The translations under genes were made by a program, and so were the position numbers. Positions 17,713 through 27,869 of a stretch of 64,000 nt of DNA are shown here, piece after piece. The notes under the pieces were generated by a model that was not told where the DNA came from, ran no database searches, and saw only the letters and a program-made list of their open reading frames with translations. The stretch is taken from the NCBI GenBank assembly GCA_965229885.1, contig CBDDJX010000003.1:1054001-1118000 (forward strand), in the 5' to 3' direction. The DNA is from DATLLJ01 sp965229885. GTDB lineage: Bacteria > Acidobacteriota > Vicinamibacteria > Vicinamibacterales > CAVVIG01. Each line of letters starts with the position of its first letter. Position 1 is the stretch's first letter.

Positions 17713-20028
17713 ATGACTCGCGCTGTGGCCAAACTCATCATCACTGGTCTGCTTCTCGCACGCGGCGCCCAGGCAGGGCAGGCTCCGGCTCCCCGGGCGC
17801 CAGCTTCGTCGCCAAGTGCGCCGGCCAAGCCGTTGGCGTTGCCGTTCGCTTTCGCCGGTCCGCCGCCGCCGGCGCCGCCGGAAAGCGTCTCTCGGGACGA
17901 GTCGGGCCGTGTGACGATCCGGGCCGTGCGACTCGCGGCGCCGTTGCGAATTGACGGCGAGCTGGACGAGGCCGTCTACGCCAGCGTGCGGCCGATTTCC
18001 GATTTCATCCAGAACGAACCGCAGGCAGGCTCGCCGGCGACCGAAAGGACCGAGGTCTGGGTGACCTTCGACGACGATCACATCTATGTTTCGTTCCGCT
18101 GCTGGGAGAGCCAGCCCGAGCGAATGATCGCGAGGGAGATGCGCCGCGACAACCCTGGCATCTTCCAAGGCGACGATGTCGCCTTCATGTTCGACACCTT
18201 CTACGACCGGCGCAATTCCGTGCTGTTCAATGTCAACCCGATCAGCGGCCGGATGGACGGTCAGGTGACCAACGAGCAGCAGCACAACGGCGATTGGAAT
18301 CCGATCTGGGAGGTCAAGGCGGGGCGGTTCGAGGGCGGCTGGACGGTTGAGGCCGCCGTCCCATTCAAGTCGCTTCGGTATCGGCCCGGGCGTGCGCAGA
18401 TCTGGGGTTTCAACGTGCGCCGCAACAACATCTGGAAGAACGAGTTTTCATACATCACGCCGACTCCTGCTGGTCAGGGATCGCGCGCGATCTTTCTGGC
18501 GTCGCTCGCGGCGACGCTCGTGGGGTTGGAGGCGCCGACGGCCTCGAGAAACCTGGAGATCAAGCCGTATGCGATCTCAGACCTGACGAGCGACCTGAGC
18601 ACCGCGCCGAAGGTTTCGAACGAACTCAATGGTGACGTCGGAGTAGACGTGAAGTACGGCGTGACCCAGAATCTCACGGCCGATTTCACCTACAACACCG
18701 ACTTCGCCCAAGTCGAAGCGGACGAGCAGCAGATCAACCTGACGCGGTTCAGCTTGTTCTTTCCGGAAAAACGCGAGTTCTTTCTCGAGAATCAGGGGAT
18801 GTTCGGCTTTGGCGGCATCGGCGGCATCGGAGCCGCCGCCACCGATGACACGCCCGTGCTCTTCTACAGCCGGCGAATCGGCCTCAATCAGGGGCGGGAG
18901 ATCCCCATCCTGGCCGGCGGGCGTCTTACGAGCCGGCTGGGGCGTTACAGTCTCGGGGCGCTGAACATCCAGACGAAGGACGAGCCGTTGTCGGGGTCGC
19001 CCTCGACGAATTTCTCGACCGTCCGCCTGAAGCGTGATGTCCTGCGGAGGAGCAGCCTCGGCCTCATCCTCACGGGGCGCTCAGTTGGGCAGAATGGCTC
19101 CGGGACCAACGAGGCGTACGGCGTCGACGGCACGTTTGCATTCTTCGATAACCTGGCCATCAATACGTACTGGGCGCGAACACATACCGACGGGCTCTCA
19201 GGCAAGGACACCAGCTATCGCGCGCAGCTGGATTACAACGGGGATCGCTACGGCGTCCAACTCGAACGGTTGACCGTCGGCGACCATTTCAATCCGGAAG
19301 TCGGGTTCGTGCGGCGCGATGACATCCGGAGGACGTTCGGTCAGTTCCGGTTCAGTCCCCGCCCGCGGTCCGTCACGGCGGTCCGCAAGTTCTCCGGGAC
19401 CGGGTCGATGGCGTACGTCGAGAATGGCGACGGTCGGTTGCAGACCCGGAACTGGAATGGGGAGTTCGCGGCCGAGCTTCAGAACAGCGACCGCTACAGT
19501 ATCGGATACGCCAAGACCTACGAATTTCTCCCGCAGCCGTTTCGCATCGCGCCAGGCGTCACCCTGCCGATCGGAGGCTATGACTTTGCCACCACGCAAG
19601 TAAGGCTCAACTTCGGCCGGCAGCGCCGGGTGTCCGCCAATCTCTCGGCGGACTATGGCGCCTTCTACAACGGCCACAAGACAGCCCTAGCCATCAGCCG
19701 GGGCCGCCTGGCCCTCTCGCCGCAGCTCTCCGTCGAGCCGACGTATTCGGTCAATTGGGTGGATCTCGTTGAGGGCTCGTTCACGGCCCATCTCGTCGGC
19801 TCGCGCGTGACCTACACCATGACGCCGCTGATGTTTGCCAGTGCGCTGCTGCAATACAACTCCGGCAGCCATGCGGTGGCCACCAACGTGCGGTTCCGCT
19901 GGGAATACCGACCTGGCAGCGAGTTGTTCATCGTGCTCAATGAACAGCGGGACACGCTGGCGCGCGGGTTTCCCACGCTCGCAAACCGGGCGATCATCGT
20001 GAAGATCAATCGCCTGTTGAGGTCTTAG
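17713..20028 (+). CDS. Outer-membrane DUF5916 protein with CBM9-like N-domain
   Basis: A 771-residue exported protein. GGGAG before the ATG and a signal peptide (to about GAQAGQ) set the start; the frame extends further upstream into IS sequence but without coding character. After a proline-rich linker, a CBM9-like sandwich begins at RIDGELDEAVY and includes VTFDDDHIYVSFRC and NPIWEVKAGRFEGGWTVE. The DUF5916 region follows (FTYNTDFAQVEADEQQINLT, RFSLFFPEKREFFLENQGMF), then alternating strands to the end, typical of a beta-barrel. Such proteins are common in Acidobacteria and Bacteroidetes; role unknown, possibly glycan-related. Confidence 0.9.
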   Translation: MTRAVAKLIITGLLLARGAQAGQAPAPRAPASSPSAPAKPLALPFAFAGPPPPAPPESVSRDESGRVTIRAVRLAAPLRIDGELDEAVYASVRPISDFIQNEPQAGSPATERTEVWVTFDDDHIYVSFRCWESQPERMIAREMRRDNPGIFQGDDVAFMFDTFYDRRNSVLFNVNPISGRMDGQVTNEQQHNGDWNPIWEVKAGRFEGGWTVEAAVPFKSLRYRPGRAQIWGFNVRRNNIWKNEFSYITPTPAGQGSRAIFLASLAATLVGLEAPTASRNLEIKPYAISDLTSDLSTAPKVSNELNGDVGVDVKYGVTQNLTADFTYNTDFAQVEADEQQINLTRFSLFFPEKREFFLENQGMFGFGGIGGIGAAATDDTPVLFYSRRIGLNQGREIPILAGGRLTSRLGRYSLGALNIQTKDEPLSGSPSTNFSTVRLKRDVLRRSSLGLILTGRSVGQNGSGTNEAYGVDGTFAFFDNLAINTYWARTHTDGLSGKDTSYRAQLDYNGDRYGVQLERLTVGDHFNPEVGFVRRDDIRRTFGQFRFSPRPRSVTAVRKFSGTGSMAYVENGDGRLQTRNWNGEFAAELQNSDRYSIGYAKTYEFLPQPFRIAPGVTLPIGGYDFATTQVRLNFGRQRRVSANLSADYGAFYNGHKTALAISRGRLALSPQLSVEPTYSVNWVDLVEGSFTAHLVGSRVTYTMTPLMFASALLQYNSGSHAVATNVRFRWEYRPGSELFIVLNEQRDTLARGFPTLANRAIIVKINRLLRS

Positions 20029-20029
20029 A

Positions 20030-20681
20030 GGCACTGTCAAGTTGGCGGAAACGGCGCGTGTCTCCCCTTCGGCGCGGCGCGCCCGCTCGGTCAGCAGGCG
20101 CACGTCACCGCATCCCACGAGACGAACGCCTGGGTGCGCGGTAGCCGGTGGTGCACAGCCCGGAGTAGGTGCCGACCCACCCGGAAGAGATTCTGCACAA
20201 CGCCGTGCACCGATGCAAAACGTTGCAGATGGGCGGCCGAGAGGGACCCGACCCTATCCCTTCAACAGTGTGCGAAAAAACCGCCCAGCGGCGTGGCGAT
20301 CGCGCCGCGACTGCACGAGGATGTCGATGACGTCGCCGTCCTCATCCACAGCACGCCACAGATACTGCTGCCGCCCTTGGATCTTCACGAACACCTCGTC
20401 CAGGTGCCAGGTGTCGCCCAGGCGGCCCCGGCGACGTCGCAACCGCCGCGCATAGGCGAGCCCGAACGTTAGACACCACTGTCGAATCGCCTCATACGTC
20501 ACGGTGACACCCCGTTCTGCGAGGAGATCTTCGACATCTCGGAAACTCAGGCCGAAACGATGGTAGAGCCAGACGGCGTGACTGATGATGACACGGGGAA
20601 ATCGGTATCCGCGATAGCTGGGCGGCTGGCTCGTCATGGCGCTACATTGCCACCGACCGCTTCAAGTTGACAATACCGGAT
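20030..20681 (-). mobile_element. IS6-family element with internal deletion
   Basis: Ends resemble inverted repeats (GGCACTGTCAAGTTGGCGG on the left; TATTGTCAACTTGAAGCGG read from the right). The minus-strand transposase starts at 20637: SYRGYRFPRVIISHAVWLYH, FRDVEDLLAERGV and the first catalytic Asp in WHLDEVFVKI. It stops after FFRTLLKG (20254). Further on, the C-terminal text SVHGVVQNLFRVGRHLL and RLPRTQAFVSWDAVTC remains. The middle with the second Asp and the Glu is gone, so it is dead. Confidence 0.8.
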
Positions 20682-20697
20682 GGACGGTTCGCTCTTG

Positions 20698-21909
20698 CTA
20701 CTCGCCGGTGGTTGTTCCACATCCTGCTGAGCACATCATGGCCGGATCGGGACCCTTTCCCTCGGCAAAGTTGCGTTCGTCCTGGCGGGCGCCGATGAGC
20801 TGTCCCGCCAAGCCGTAGTTCCCTTCATGACACCGAGGCTCTATATAGTGCCGATTCAGCTCGTCGCTCTCTTTCGTCCATTCCACTTTGGCGGTCCACG
20901 GCCGTGTCCAGGTCGTCGGATCCTCGATCGTCACTTCGTACGCGAGCGTGTTTGCGTCGAGGCGAGTGAAGCGTTCGACTAGATGCAGATTCTCGCGGGC
21001 GCCCTGGTAGTCTCTCTTCCGGTTGAAGTTGGTGACATCGACGACCAGCGTATTGCCTTCCCAGTGGCCGCGGGAGTCACCCCACCACTGGCGGATCGTT
21101 GCGGGCAGATGCGGGGCGTTGCTGATCGGGATGACGCGCTCGAATCCCCAGCCCTGGCCTTGGTCGTAGTAGATCGACACCGCGTCTGGCGACTGAACGA
21201 CGCGGGGGTAGAAACCGGCGAAGCCGTTGAATCCCGGAAAACGGCTGTGCAGGCACCGCTCGCCCAGACTACGGTCCTCGGGACCGTTAGCGCGATTGAT
21301 GGCGCCCGACGTGCCGCCCCGCGCACTAGTCGACACATAAAAGGGAGGCGTCGTCTCGCGTAACGGCGAGATCGGCCCGTACGTGCCACCCGAGCAGCCC
21401 ACGAGTTTGCTCTTGCAGATATCAGTGGGAGCCAGGAGGGCATTCTCGAAATCCACGACCACCTGTCTCCGCTTCTTCGCTTCCTCGGTTTGCGGCGGAA
21501 GTCGTCCATCGGGCGGATCGACGATCAGGGACGTGCGCTTGCTGGTAAGCCGAGTCGACTTGAAAACGCTGTTGTACGCCCCGCTGACGTCCTGCGCGGT
21601 TCCGCGTGTGGGCCGCTTGTCGCCGACGCCCGTCGGCACCGCCCGAACCTTGTCCCATGCGACCCTCTCCTCATCGGTGTAGAACTCCCTGTTTCCGAAC
21701 TTCGGGTCTCGTTCGAGCGGCGTCCACAGGCCGTCGGTCCAGAGACCCTGCAGATCAGGGTCGCCCCAGATTGTCTTGAGCGCGGGGCCGCTCGCTGTAG
21801 CCGCACCCGCCGGGGCCTGGGCTGAGACCCGCACCAGTTGCAGTTGCAGTGACAGCGCCAGAGACACGGCTATCGCCGCCGCACCGAATATCTGAAATCG
21901 TCGACTCAT
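20698..21909 (-). CDS. Secreted WGxPDLQGxW/CHEGNY-family protein
   Basis: An intact 403-residue paralogue of the 9.4-kb genes. AAAGGAGG lies eight bases before the ATG at 21909, and a signal peptide ends near VSAQA. Landmarks: IWGDPDLQGLW, GAYNSVFKST, RTSLIVDPPDGRLPP, GPEDRSLGERC, APHLPATIRQWWGDSRGHWE, VERFTRLDANTLAYEVTIED, PRCHEGNYGLAGQ. It has an extra Ser/Gly-rich insertion (STSARGGTSGA) before the PEDRSLGERC segment. Function unknown. It lies between an IS6 remnant and a kinase fragment and has its own ribosome binding site, so it is likely a single-gene unit. Confidence 0.85.
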   Translation of the reverse strand: MSRRFQIFGAAAIAVSLALSLQLQLVRVSAQAPAGAATASGPALKTIWGDPDLQGLWTDGLWTPLERDPKFGNREFYTDEERVAWDKVRAVPTGVGDKRPTRGTAQDVSGAYNSVFKSTRLTSKRTSLIVDPPDGRLPPQTEEAKKRRQVVVDFENALLAPTDICKSKLVGCSGGTYGPISPLRETTPPFYVSTSARGGTSGAINRANGPEDRSLGERCLHSRFPGFNGFAGFYPRVVQSPDAVSIYYDQGQGWGFERVIPISNAPHLPATIRQWWGDSRGHWEGNTLVVDVTNFNRKRDYQGARENLHLVERFTRLDANTLAYEVTIEDPTTWTRPWTAKVEWTKESDELNRHYIEPRCHEGNYGLAGQLIGARQDERNFAEGKGPDPAMMCSAGCGTTTGE

Positions 21910-22020
21910 TTCCGACCTCCTTTGCTTCGACCGTCTGCAAAGACTCCGCACAATGACCCGAGGCTAACACAACGTCGGACTGTCTTCCGACGTAAGCTTC
22001 CCCGATCGATTGACGCAAGA

Positions 22021-22134
22021 TTGACCCTCACCCGCGGCACCCGCCTCGGCCAGTACGAAGTGATCGCCACAATTGGCGTCGGTGGGATGGGCGAGGTGTA
22101 TCGGGCGAGGCGTTCACGTCGGATAGCGTCCTGA
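22021..22134 (+). pseudogene. Ser/Thr protein kinase, N-terminal fragment
   Basis: GTRLGQYEVIATIGVGGMGEVYRAR is the start and glycine-rich loop of a bacterial Hanks-type kinase (quoted in part: TIGVGGMGEVYRAR). The frame ends ten codons later, and no further kinase motif is found downstream. These kinases are abundant in Acidobacteria. Only about 37 codons survive. Confidence 0.7.
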
Positions 22135-22151
22135 GGGAACGTGGGGAAAAG

Positions 22152-22922
22152 ATGAGAACGCGCCTGACGCACGCTGGCCTAGTCGGCCTACTGTTGCTCC
22201 TCGGTGCCCGCGGGGCTTCGGCGGAGGTCATGAGATGGCAGGTCGACGGCGAGACGCGCGAAGCCATCGTCTACGCGCCGGCCGCGATACGGGGAGGCGG
22301 AAAAGTTCCGCTGGTCTTGTCCTTCCACGGCCGCGGCGACAACATGCAGAACTTTGAGCGCACGGATGTTCACGTGGTGTGGCCCGATGCGATCGTGGTG
22401 TACTTTCAGGGACTCGAGACTCTCGGTGGCCTCACCGGCTGGCAGGTGGAGCGAGGCGAAGGCGTCGACCGTGACCTGAAGCTCGTCGACGTGGCACTCG
22501 CGTCGCTGCGCCAGATGTCTAACGTCGACGACGATCGTGTCTATGCGACCGGCTTCTCGAACGGTGGGATGTTTACCTACCTGCTGTGGACCGAGCGCCC
22601 CGGCGTGTTCGTCGCCTATGCCCCGGTGGCAGGCCGCCTCCGTCCCTCGGTGCGGCCCAAGCAGCCGAGGCCACTCTTTCACGTGGCCGGACAGCGCGAT
22701 CGGCAAGTGAGCTTTTCGGATCAGGAGGCCGCGATCGAGATCGCGATTAAGGTAAACGGCGTCAGTGCCACGACGATGGCCTGTGGGGACGGCTGCACGA
22801 TCTATGGACCCGGGACGCCCGCGCCGGTCATGACCTGGGTCCACTCTGGCGGCCACGTCTATCCGCGCGGGACCTCCGAACGGATCGTGGCCTTCTTTCA
22901 CGATCATTCCCGCACGCGCTGA
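22152..22922 (+). CDS. PHB-depolymerase/LpqC-like secreted esterase
   Basis: Alpha/beta hydrolase of 256 residues with a signal peptide (to about ASAEV). The opening strand and oxyanion region VPLVLSFHGRGDN, the nucleophile elbow GFSNGGMFT (Ser near residue 137) and the terminal His in WVHSGGHVYP fit the CE1-like esterase_PHB family, with an Asp in GQRDRQVSF as the likely third residue. A Cys pair (ACGDGC) could form a disulfide. Members act on short-chain esters or feruloyl groups; the natural substrate here cannot be told. GGAAAAG precedes the ATG. Confidence 0.85.
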   Translation: MRTRLTHAGLVGLLLLLGARGASAEVMRWQVDGETREAIVYAPAAIRGGGKVPLVLSFHGRGDNMQNFERTDVHVVWPDAIVVYFQGLETLGGLTGWQVERGEGVDRDLKLVDVALASLRQMSNVDDDRVYATGFSNGGMFTYLLWTERPGVFVAYAPVAGRLRPSVRPKQPRPLFHVAGQRDRQVSFSDQEAAIEIAIKVNGVSATTMACGDGCTIYGPGTPAPVMTWVHSGGHVYPRGTSERIVAFFHDHSRTR

Positions 22923-22970
22923 TCGATCTAGAAGCAGGTCCTGAGGCCCGCGTAGATGGGCAGGCAAGGT

Positions 22971-23228
22971 CTATTCGCCGTTACGTCCCTTGCGATATTC
23001 CTCGCGCACCTCTTGCGCAACGCTCTGGAGCCGATGTTTGGCTCGTTGGAGTTCGGGTTGCGCGTCTCGCCAAGTCTGCTGGGCGCGGGGCCTGATGTCG
23101 TCGTTCACCACCTGCTGCGTCTTGGCGAGGACTTGCGCGGCCTTGGCGCGGGCGTCCGGGTTCCGGGCTAATTCTCGGCCGAAGCGAAGGGCCAAACGGC
23201 GCAGCAAGCTCATCTCAGCGTCTAGCAT
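22971..23228 (-). CDS. Small charged helical protein, unknown
   Basis: An 85-residue frame, rich in Arg, Ala, Gln and Glu: RFGRELARNPDARAKAAQVL then RPRAQQTWRDAQPELQRAKH and VAQEVREEYRKGR. It would be a long amphipathic helix. ATG 23228 or ATG 23213 could serve as start; neither has a good ribosome binding site. Composition is protein-like but I do not recognise a family. It is convergent with the esterase and upstream of IS copy B. Confidence 0.45.
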   Translation of the reverse strand: MLDAEMSLLRRLALRFGRELARNPDARAKAAQVLAKTQQVVNDDIRPRAQQTWRDAQPELQRAKHRLQSVAQEVREEYRKGRNGE

Positions 23229-23368
23229 AGGGCCAGCAAGCGCGCGGCTCAGCGCCGAATCAGCAGCCGATAAGAGCCGCCAATCCGGGGCGAAAGCGGC
23301 GGTTAGATCGAGGGGGATCGTTGAACCGCGCCACCGGATGGCCCCAACCGAGGGCGTTGCCGGCTCCT

Positions 23369-24676
23369 TGAATCGTACCGGGTTCGTCGGAGGGCTCATT
23401 GCTTGAGAGGATGGAGCCCAGGCACGACCGAGGAAGTATTCAGCTGAGGCACGAGAGCGGGCCATTCGGATGGTCCGCGCGCATGGTCCCGAGCATCCGT
23501 CGCAGTGGGCCGCGATCACGGCGATCGCGAGCAAGTTCGGCTGCACCGGTGAGACGCTGCGGAATTGGGTGCGCCAGGCCGAACGCGAGACGGGCCAGCG
23601 GGGCGGCCTGACGACCGACGAGCGCCAGCGCCTGAAGGAACGGGAACGCGACAATCGCGAATTGAAGACGCGCGAATGAGATCTTGCGGAAGGCCTCCGC
23701 ATATTTTGCCCAGGCGGCGCGCGACCGCCGAGTGAAGTAATGGTCCAGTTTGTGGATGACCACCGGGCCACGTAGGGGGTTGAGCCGATCTGCGCGGTGT
23801 TGCCGATCGCCCCCTCGACGTATTTTCTGCACCACGCCCGGCAGGTGGACCCGCCGCCGCGGCCGGCGCGCGCCAAGCGCGACGACGACTTGCGGATCGC
23901 CATCCAGCGGGTCTGGGACGCGAATTGGCAGGCATACGGACCGCGGAAGGTCTGGCAGCAGCTCGGCCGCGAAGACGTCGACGTCGCGCGCTGTATGGTC
24001 GAGCGGCTGACGGGGGCGATGGGCTTGGCCGGCGCGGTCCGCGGCCGCGCATGGGTCACGACGCCCGCCGCTGCGACCGCCGGCGTGCGTCCCCCGGCTT
24101 TGGTCGACCGCCAGTTCACCGCGCCGCGGCCCAACCAGCCTCTGGGTCTCCGACTTCCCCTACGTCGCCACGTGGAAAGGCTTCGTGTATGTCGCGTTCG
24201 TGATCGCTGTCTTCTCGCGGCGCATCGTCGGCGGGCGCGTGTCGGCGTCGCTGCGGACGGACTTCGTGCTCGATGCGCTCGAATAAGCGGTGTGCGAACG
24301 TGGCGCGGATCGCGTCAGCGGCCTGGTGCATCACAGCGACCGGGGTACGCAGTATCTGTCGATGCGGTACACCGACCGGCTCGCCGACGCCGGCATCGCG
24401 CCGTCGGTCGGCAGCCGAGGCGACTCCTATGACAATGCCCTCGCCGAGTCGGTGATTGGGCTCCTCAAGACGGAGGTGATTCGACGGCAAGGTCCGTGGC
24501 CGCATCTGGCGCAGGTGGAATTCGCGACGCTGGCGTGGGTGGATTGGTTCAACAACCGCCGGTTGCTCGAGCCCATCGGCTACGTGCCGCCTGCGGCATT
24601 CGACGCGCACTACTATGAGCAGGTTAAGGTGGCCTGACTCAACTAACTCGCCCTCCGGGATTCCCGGTACGATTCA
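23369..24676 (+). mobile_element. IS3-family element, copy B (inactive)
   Basis: Same element as copy A in the opposite orientation, with identical terminal text TGAATCGTACCGGG at both ends. OrfA lacks its ATG because one base is missing (CCAGGCACGACC here, CCATGGTACGACC in copy A). OrfB carries the same TAG (about 23773), the same frameshift at RPNQ (about 24130) and the same TAA (24284) as copies A and C. The DDE residues would lie in SDFPYVATW, HHSDRGTQYLS and GDSYDNALAES. No clear target-site duplication. Confidence 0.88.
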
Positions 24677-24795
24677 CTGAACAGGCAGCCAGTCCTTTGA
24701 TATGAATGCTACGATCAGCGTCTCTCAGAGCCGTGCTCGTCGCGGAGCGTCCTACCTGCTGAGTCGGCGAGTACCATGGGAGTTCAGGTGGATCG

Positions 24796-25044
24796 CGCGA
24801 GAATTTGCATCTCGTCGAACGCTGGACACGGACAGGGCCAAACACGCTCGAGTATGCCGTCACGATCGAGGATCCGACGGTGTGGACCCGAACATGGACC
24901 GTCAAGCAAGGGTTCGTCAAGCAAAGCGACCAGGCGAGTCGGATCTATTATGAGCCCCGGTGTTACGACCACAGGACAACACCACAGATTTCGTGGGAGT
25001 TGAGGAGAGTCTGTTGGGAGAGTTCTAACATCGAGCCGAACTAG
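24796..25044 (+). pseudogene. C-terminal fragment of a CHEGNY-type protein
   Basis: RENLHLVERWTR, NTLEYAVTIEDPTVWTRTW and YYEPRCYDH match the last third of the secreted family, with the Cys-His-Glu motif changed to CYDH and the following frame unrelated. The N-terminal part is missing, apparently lost at the IS copy B side. Confidence 0.7.
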
Positions 25045-25071
25045 CAAGAACAGAATTCAAGGAGACGCGTC

Positions 25072-26202
25072 ATGCGCAAGGGTTTCTCGGCCTCGATGAT
25101 CACCGTCGCCGTCGCTGCCGCCGCGATCAGCGCGGTGGTTTCTGTGTCGGTCACACGGACCATTGGGCAGGCGGCGCGACCGGCACGCGTTGGCGGCAAG
25201 CCGAACATCAGCGGCATCTGGCAAGCCAACAACGAAGCCAATTGGGATCTGCAGGCTCACGAGGCGCGCGCCGGCGCGGTGATGCAACAGGGCGCGTTCC
25301 CCTTCCCGTACGTTCAAGTGCCCGCGGCGCCGGTGCTGGCCCTTGGCGCAGCCGGCGGCGTGCCTGGCTCGATCGGGGTGGTGGAGGGTGGCGGTGAGAT
25401 TCCGTACAAGTCCGGAAGCGTTGGCGAAAAAGAAGGACAACGCTGAACACTGGATCGACCGCGATCCGGAGCTGAAATGTTATCTCCCAGGCATCCCCCG
25501 GGCGATGTATTTGCCCTATCCCTTTCAGATTGTCCAGAGCACGAACAAGATCCAGATGGTTTTCGAGTTCTCGAACGCCTCTCGCATCATCCATCTCGAC
25601 AAGGTGGAGGAGCCGCCAGACGATTCCTATATGGGGCACTCACTCGGACGCTGGGAAGGCGACACGCTGGTCGTGAACGTGATGCACTTCAACGACAAGA
25701 CCTGGTTCGACCGGGCGGGCAACTTCCACAGCGACCAGTTGCGCGTGGTCGAACGGTTCACGCTGCTCGCGCACCCGCGGCACCGCGAGTTGCGCTCGCC
25801 CGACGCCATCCAGTACGAAGCCACCATCGAGGATCCTCAGGTATTTACGCGGCCATGGAAGATCAGCATGCCCCTCTATCGGCGTTTGGAGCCGAATGCA
25901 CGACTCATCGAGTACCGCTGCATTGAGTTTGTCGAACGCTGCTCTCGCCCGACGCCATCCAGTACGAAGCCACCATCGAGGATCCTCAGGTATTTACGCG
26001 GCCATGGAAGATCAGCATGCCCCTCTATCGGCGTTTGGAGCCGAATGCACGACTCATCGAGTACCGCTGCATTGAGTTTGTCGAAGAGTTCATGCTTGGA
26101 CATGTTCGGAAGCAGCAACTAGTCAAACACTGGGAGGGCGATACCATCATCGTGGACATCACGCGCAGGATTCCGCCGGGTGACAAGCTCTACGAACGGT
26201 AA
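25072..26202 (+). pseudogene. GKPNxSGxW-type secreted protein, broken paralogue
   Basis: Homologous to the intact gene at 46.2-47.1 kb. Starts well (signal peptide, GGKPNISGIWQANNEANWDL, GVVEGGGEIPYK), then one extra base near 25411 shifts the frame to PEALAKKKDNAEHWIDRDPE. The text LGRWEGDTLVVNVMHFNDKT and ATIEDPQVFTRPWKISMPLY follows. A 149-base tandem duplication then shifts the frame again. The proper end (EFVEEFMLGHVRKQ) is read only from the second repeat. It is a sister family to the WGxPDLQGxW proteins. Confidence 0.8.
25795..26085. repeat. Tandem duplication, 149-base period
   Basis: CTCGCCCGACGCCATCC starts at 25795 and again at 25944, and about 142 bases are repeated up to GAGTTTGTCGAA. 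The copies look identical, so the event is recent. As 149 is not a multiple of three it breaks the reading frame. Confidence 0.9.
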
Positions 26203-26243
26203 CGAAAACATGTATGGGACGCGACCGTCAGGGGAGGTATGAG

Positions 26244-27449
26244 ATGAGCCAGCGATTACTCCAGTTGATGAGCGTAGGGGCCACGATTGCCGTAATGTCG
26301 CTGATCATGGCCACTGTCGGGGGCCAGGCCCAGACGACCACCGGAAAGGCAGCGGCACTCAAGACGCCGTGGGGCGAGCCCGACCTACAAGGCATTTGGA
26401 GCGTCGAACGGCACGTCCCGCTGCAACGCCCCGCCGGGGTCACAAGAGAGTTCTATACGGAGGGGGAAGTCGCCGCGCTGGATGCGCTGCGAAGCGGAAA
26501 GTCAGTCTTTGGTAATGCTGTTCGCTCAAAGCGGGGGAGCGAAGACGATGTTGCCGGTGCGTACGATGCGGTCTTCACGTCGCAGAGGCCCACGGGCCGG
26601 CGTACGTCGATGATTACCGACCCGCCGGATGGGAAAATCCCTCCCTTGACGCCGCAGGCGCAAGAGCGGCAGGCCGCATTCAGGGAATACCAGCGCGCCC
26701 TCGTGCAAGCCACGAATGTTTGCAAGAACACCCTGCCCGGCTGCGTGTACGGGCCGCCGTCACCACGGCGATCAGAGCCGCCGCCCGAGTTCCCGTCGGC
26801 AGGAGTCGGCCCAAGCAACCGCTCCGACGGGCCAGAGGACCGTGGCCTGAGTGAGCGGTGCCTAGGCGGGAGCCTGCCAGACCTTTTCGCTGGCTTCACT
26901 GGCGTTCACCGTCGGATCGTGCAGTCGCCCGGCGTAGTCACCATCTACTACGATACGGGCCAAGGCCAGGGGTATATGCGCGTCATCCCGGTCACCGACC
27001 GTCCGCGTCCGCATCTTCCATCACAGTTCCGCCAGTGGTGGGGGGACTCGCTGGGCCACTGGGAGAGAGACACGCTGGTCGTCGACGTCACTAATTTCAG
27101 TTTCAAGACGAATTTCCTCGAATCCCGCGAGAATCTGCATCTCGTCGAGCGCTGAAAGCGTTCCGGCCCGCTGACGGTGGAGGCCGTGAGCACGATGGAG
27201 GATCCGACGACGTGGACGAGACCGTGGACCGTGATCCAGGAATTCGATCTGCAAGACAACTTTCGGAATCGACTCTACACCGAGCCCCGCTGTCACGAAG
27301 GAAATCTGGGATTACTGGGGCTATTGGTCGGCGAGCGCGCCGTTGAGAAAGCTTTCGAGGCGGGGCTCGGGCCTGATCCCGCTACATTGTGCACCGGCTC
27401 ATGTGCCGAACCTTCCGCTGAAAACCGGGATCCGATCGCATTACAATAG
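26244..27449 (+). pseudogene. WGxPDLQGxW/CHEGNY paralogue with one in-frame TGA
   Basis: GGGGAGG and ATG start a normal member: signal peptide, TPWGEPDLQGIWS, GAYDAVFTSQ, RTSMITDPPDGKIPP, GPEDRGLSERC, SQFRQWWGDSLGHWERD, ENLHLVER. TGA at 27153 stands where relatives have an aromatic residue (VERW, VERY or VERF). The same frame then continues KRSGPLTVEAVSTMEDPTTW and PRCHEGNLGLLG to TAA-type end at 27447. A single TGG-to-TGA change would explain it. The upstream part could still be made as a truncated 303-residue protein. Confidence 0.8.
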
Positions 27450-27639
27450 GCGGCTGATGGAGTTGTAGCCCGCGAAGAAGGAATTGAGGGAGTCGACGTT
27501 CGCTGCCAGGGTGGGGTGACATCGTGAGCCCCCCTGGATAGCGTTTCAGAGGGTCAGTTGGCCACTGAACAGGAGAATGCGAGCGTTCAGAATCTGGCCT
27601 GGCATTCAGCACGTTGTAAGCGTCGAGATTCAACGACGC
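27450..27639. other. Intergenic with a possible TonB-receptor scrap
   Basis: On the minus strand NLDAYNVLNAR (about 27598-27633) looks like the near-C-terminal motif of a TonB-dependent receptor, but what follows is unlike that family. Nothing else seen. Confidence 0.3.
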
Positions 27640-27815
27640 GGCTGAAACTCAAAGTCAATACGCTGAAGAGTGCGGTGGCGCCGGCACAGGTGCGGACGTT
27701 TCTGGGCTTCAGCTTCACCATGGCCAACGACCGAAGCGGCGCCTCGCCGATAATGACGTTGGTGCGGTTTCGAGCGCGAGTCCGGATGCTGACCCGGCGA
27801 GTACGTGGCGTGTGA
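27640..27815 (+). pseudogene. Group II intron reverse transcriptase, C-terminal fragment
   Basis: LKLKVNTLKSAVAPAQVRTF then LGFSFTMANDRS and LVRFRARVRMLTRRVRGV match the end of the RT palm and the thumb of LtrA-type intron-encoded proteins, where KLNxxKSAV...FLGF is typical. The fragment stops exactly at a solitary IS end. No domain V-like hairpin follows, so the intron is gone. Confidence 0.65.
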
Positions 27816-27857
27816 ACCGTACCGGGTTTATCGGAGGGCTCATTCCTTTCAAAGCTA
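27816..27857. repeat. Solitary IS3-type end
   Basis: TGAACCGTACCGGGTTTATCGGAGGGCTCATTCC closely resembles the right-type end of IS copies A-C but with four or five changes, so it belongs to a related element. No transposase is attached. It lies just before the mltD ribosome binding site. Confidence 0.7.
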
Positions 27858-27869
27858 GCTGAGGAGACT

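Noticed and set aside
27153..27155. TGA as a selenocysteine codon
   Set aside because: No SECIS-like hairpin follows, the residue replaced is aromatic in paralogues, and nonsense mutation of TGG is simpler.
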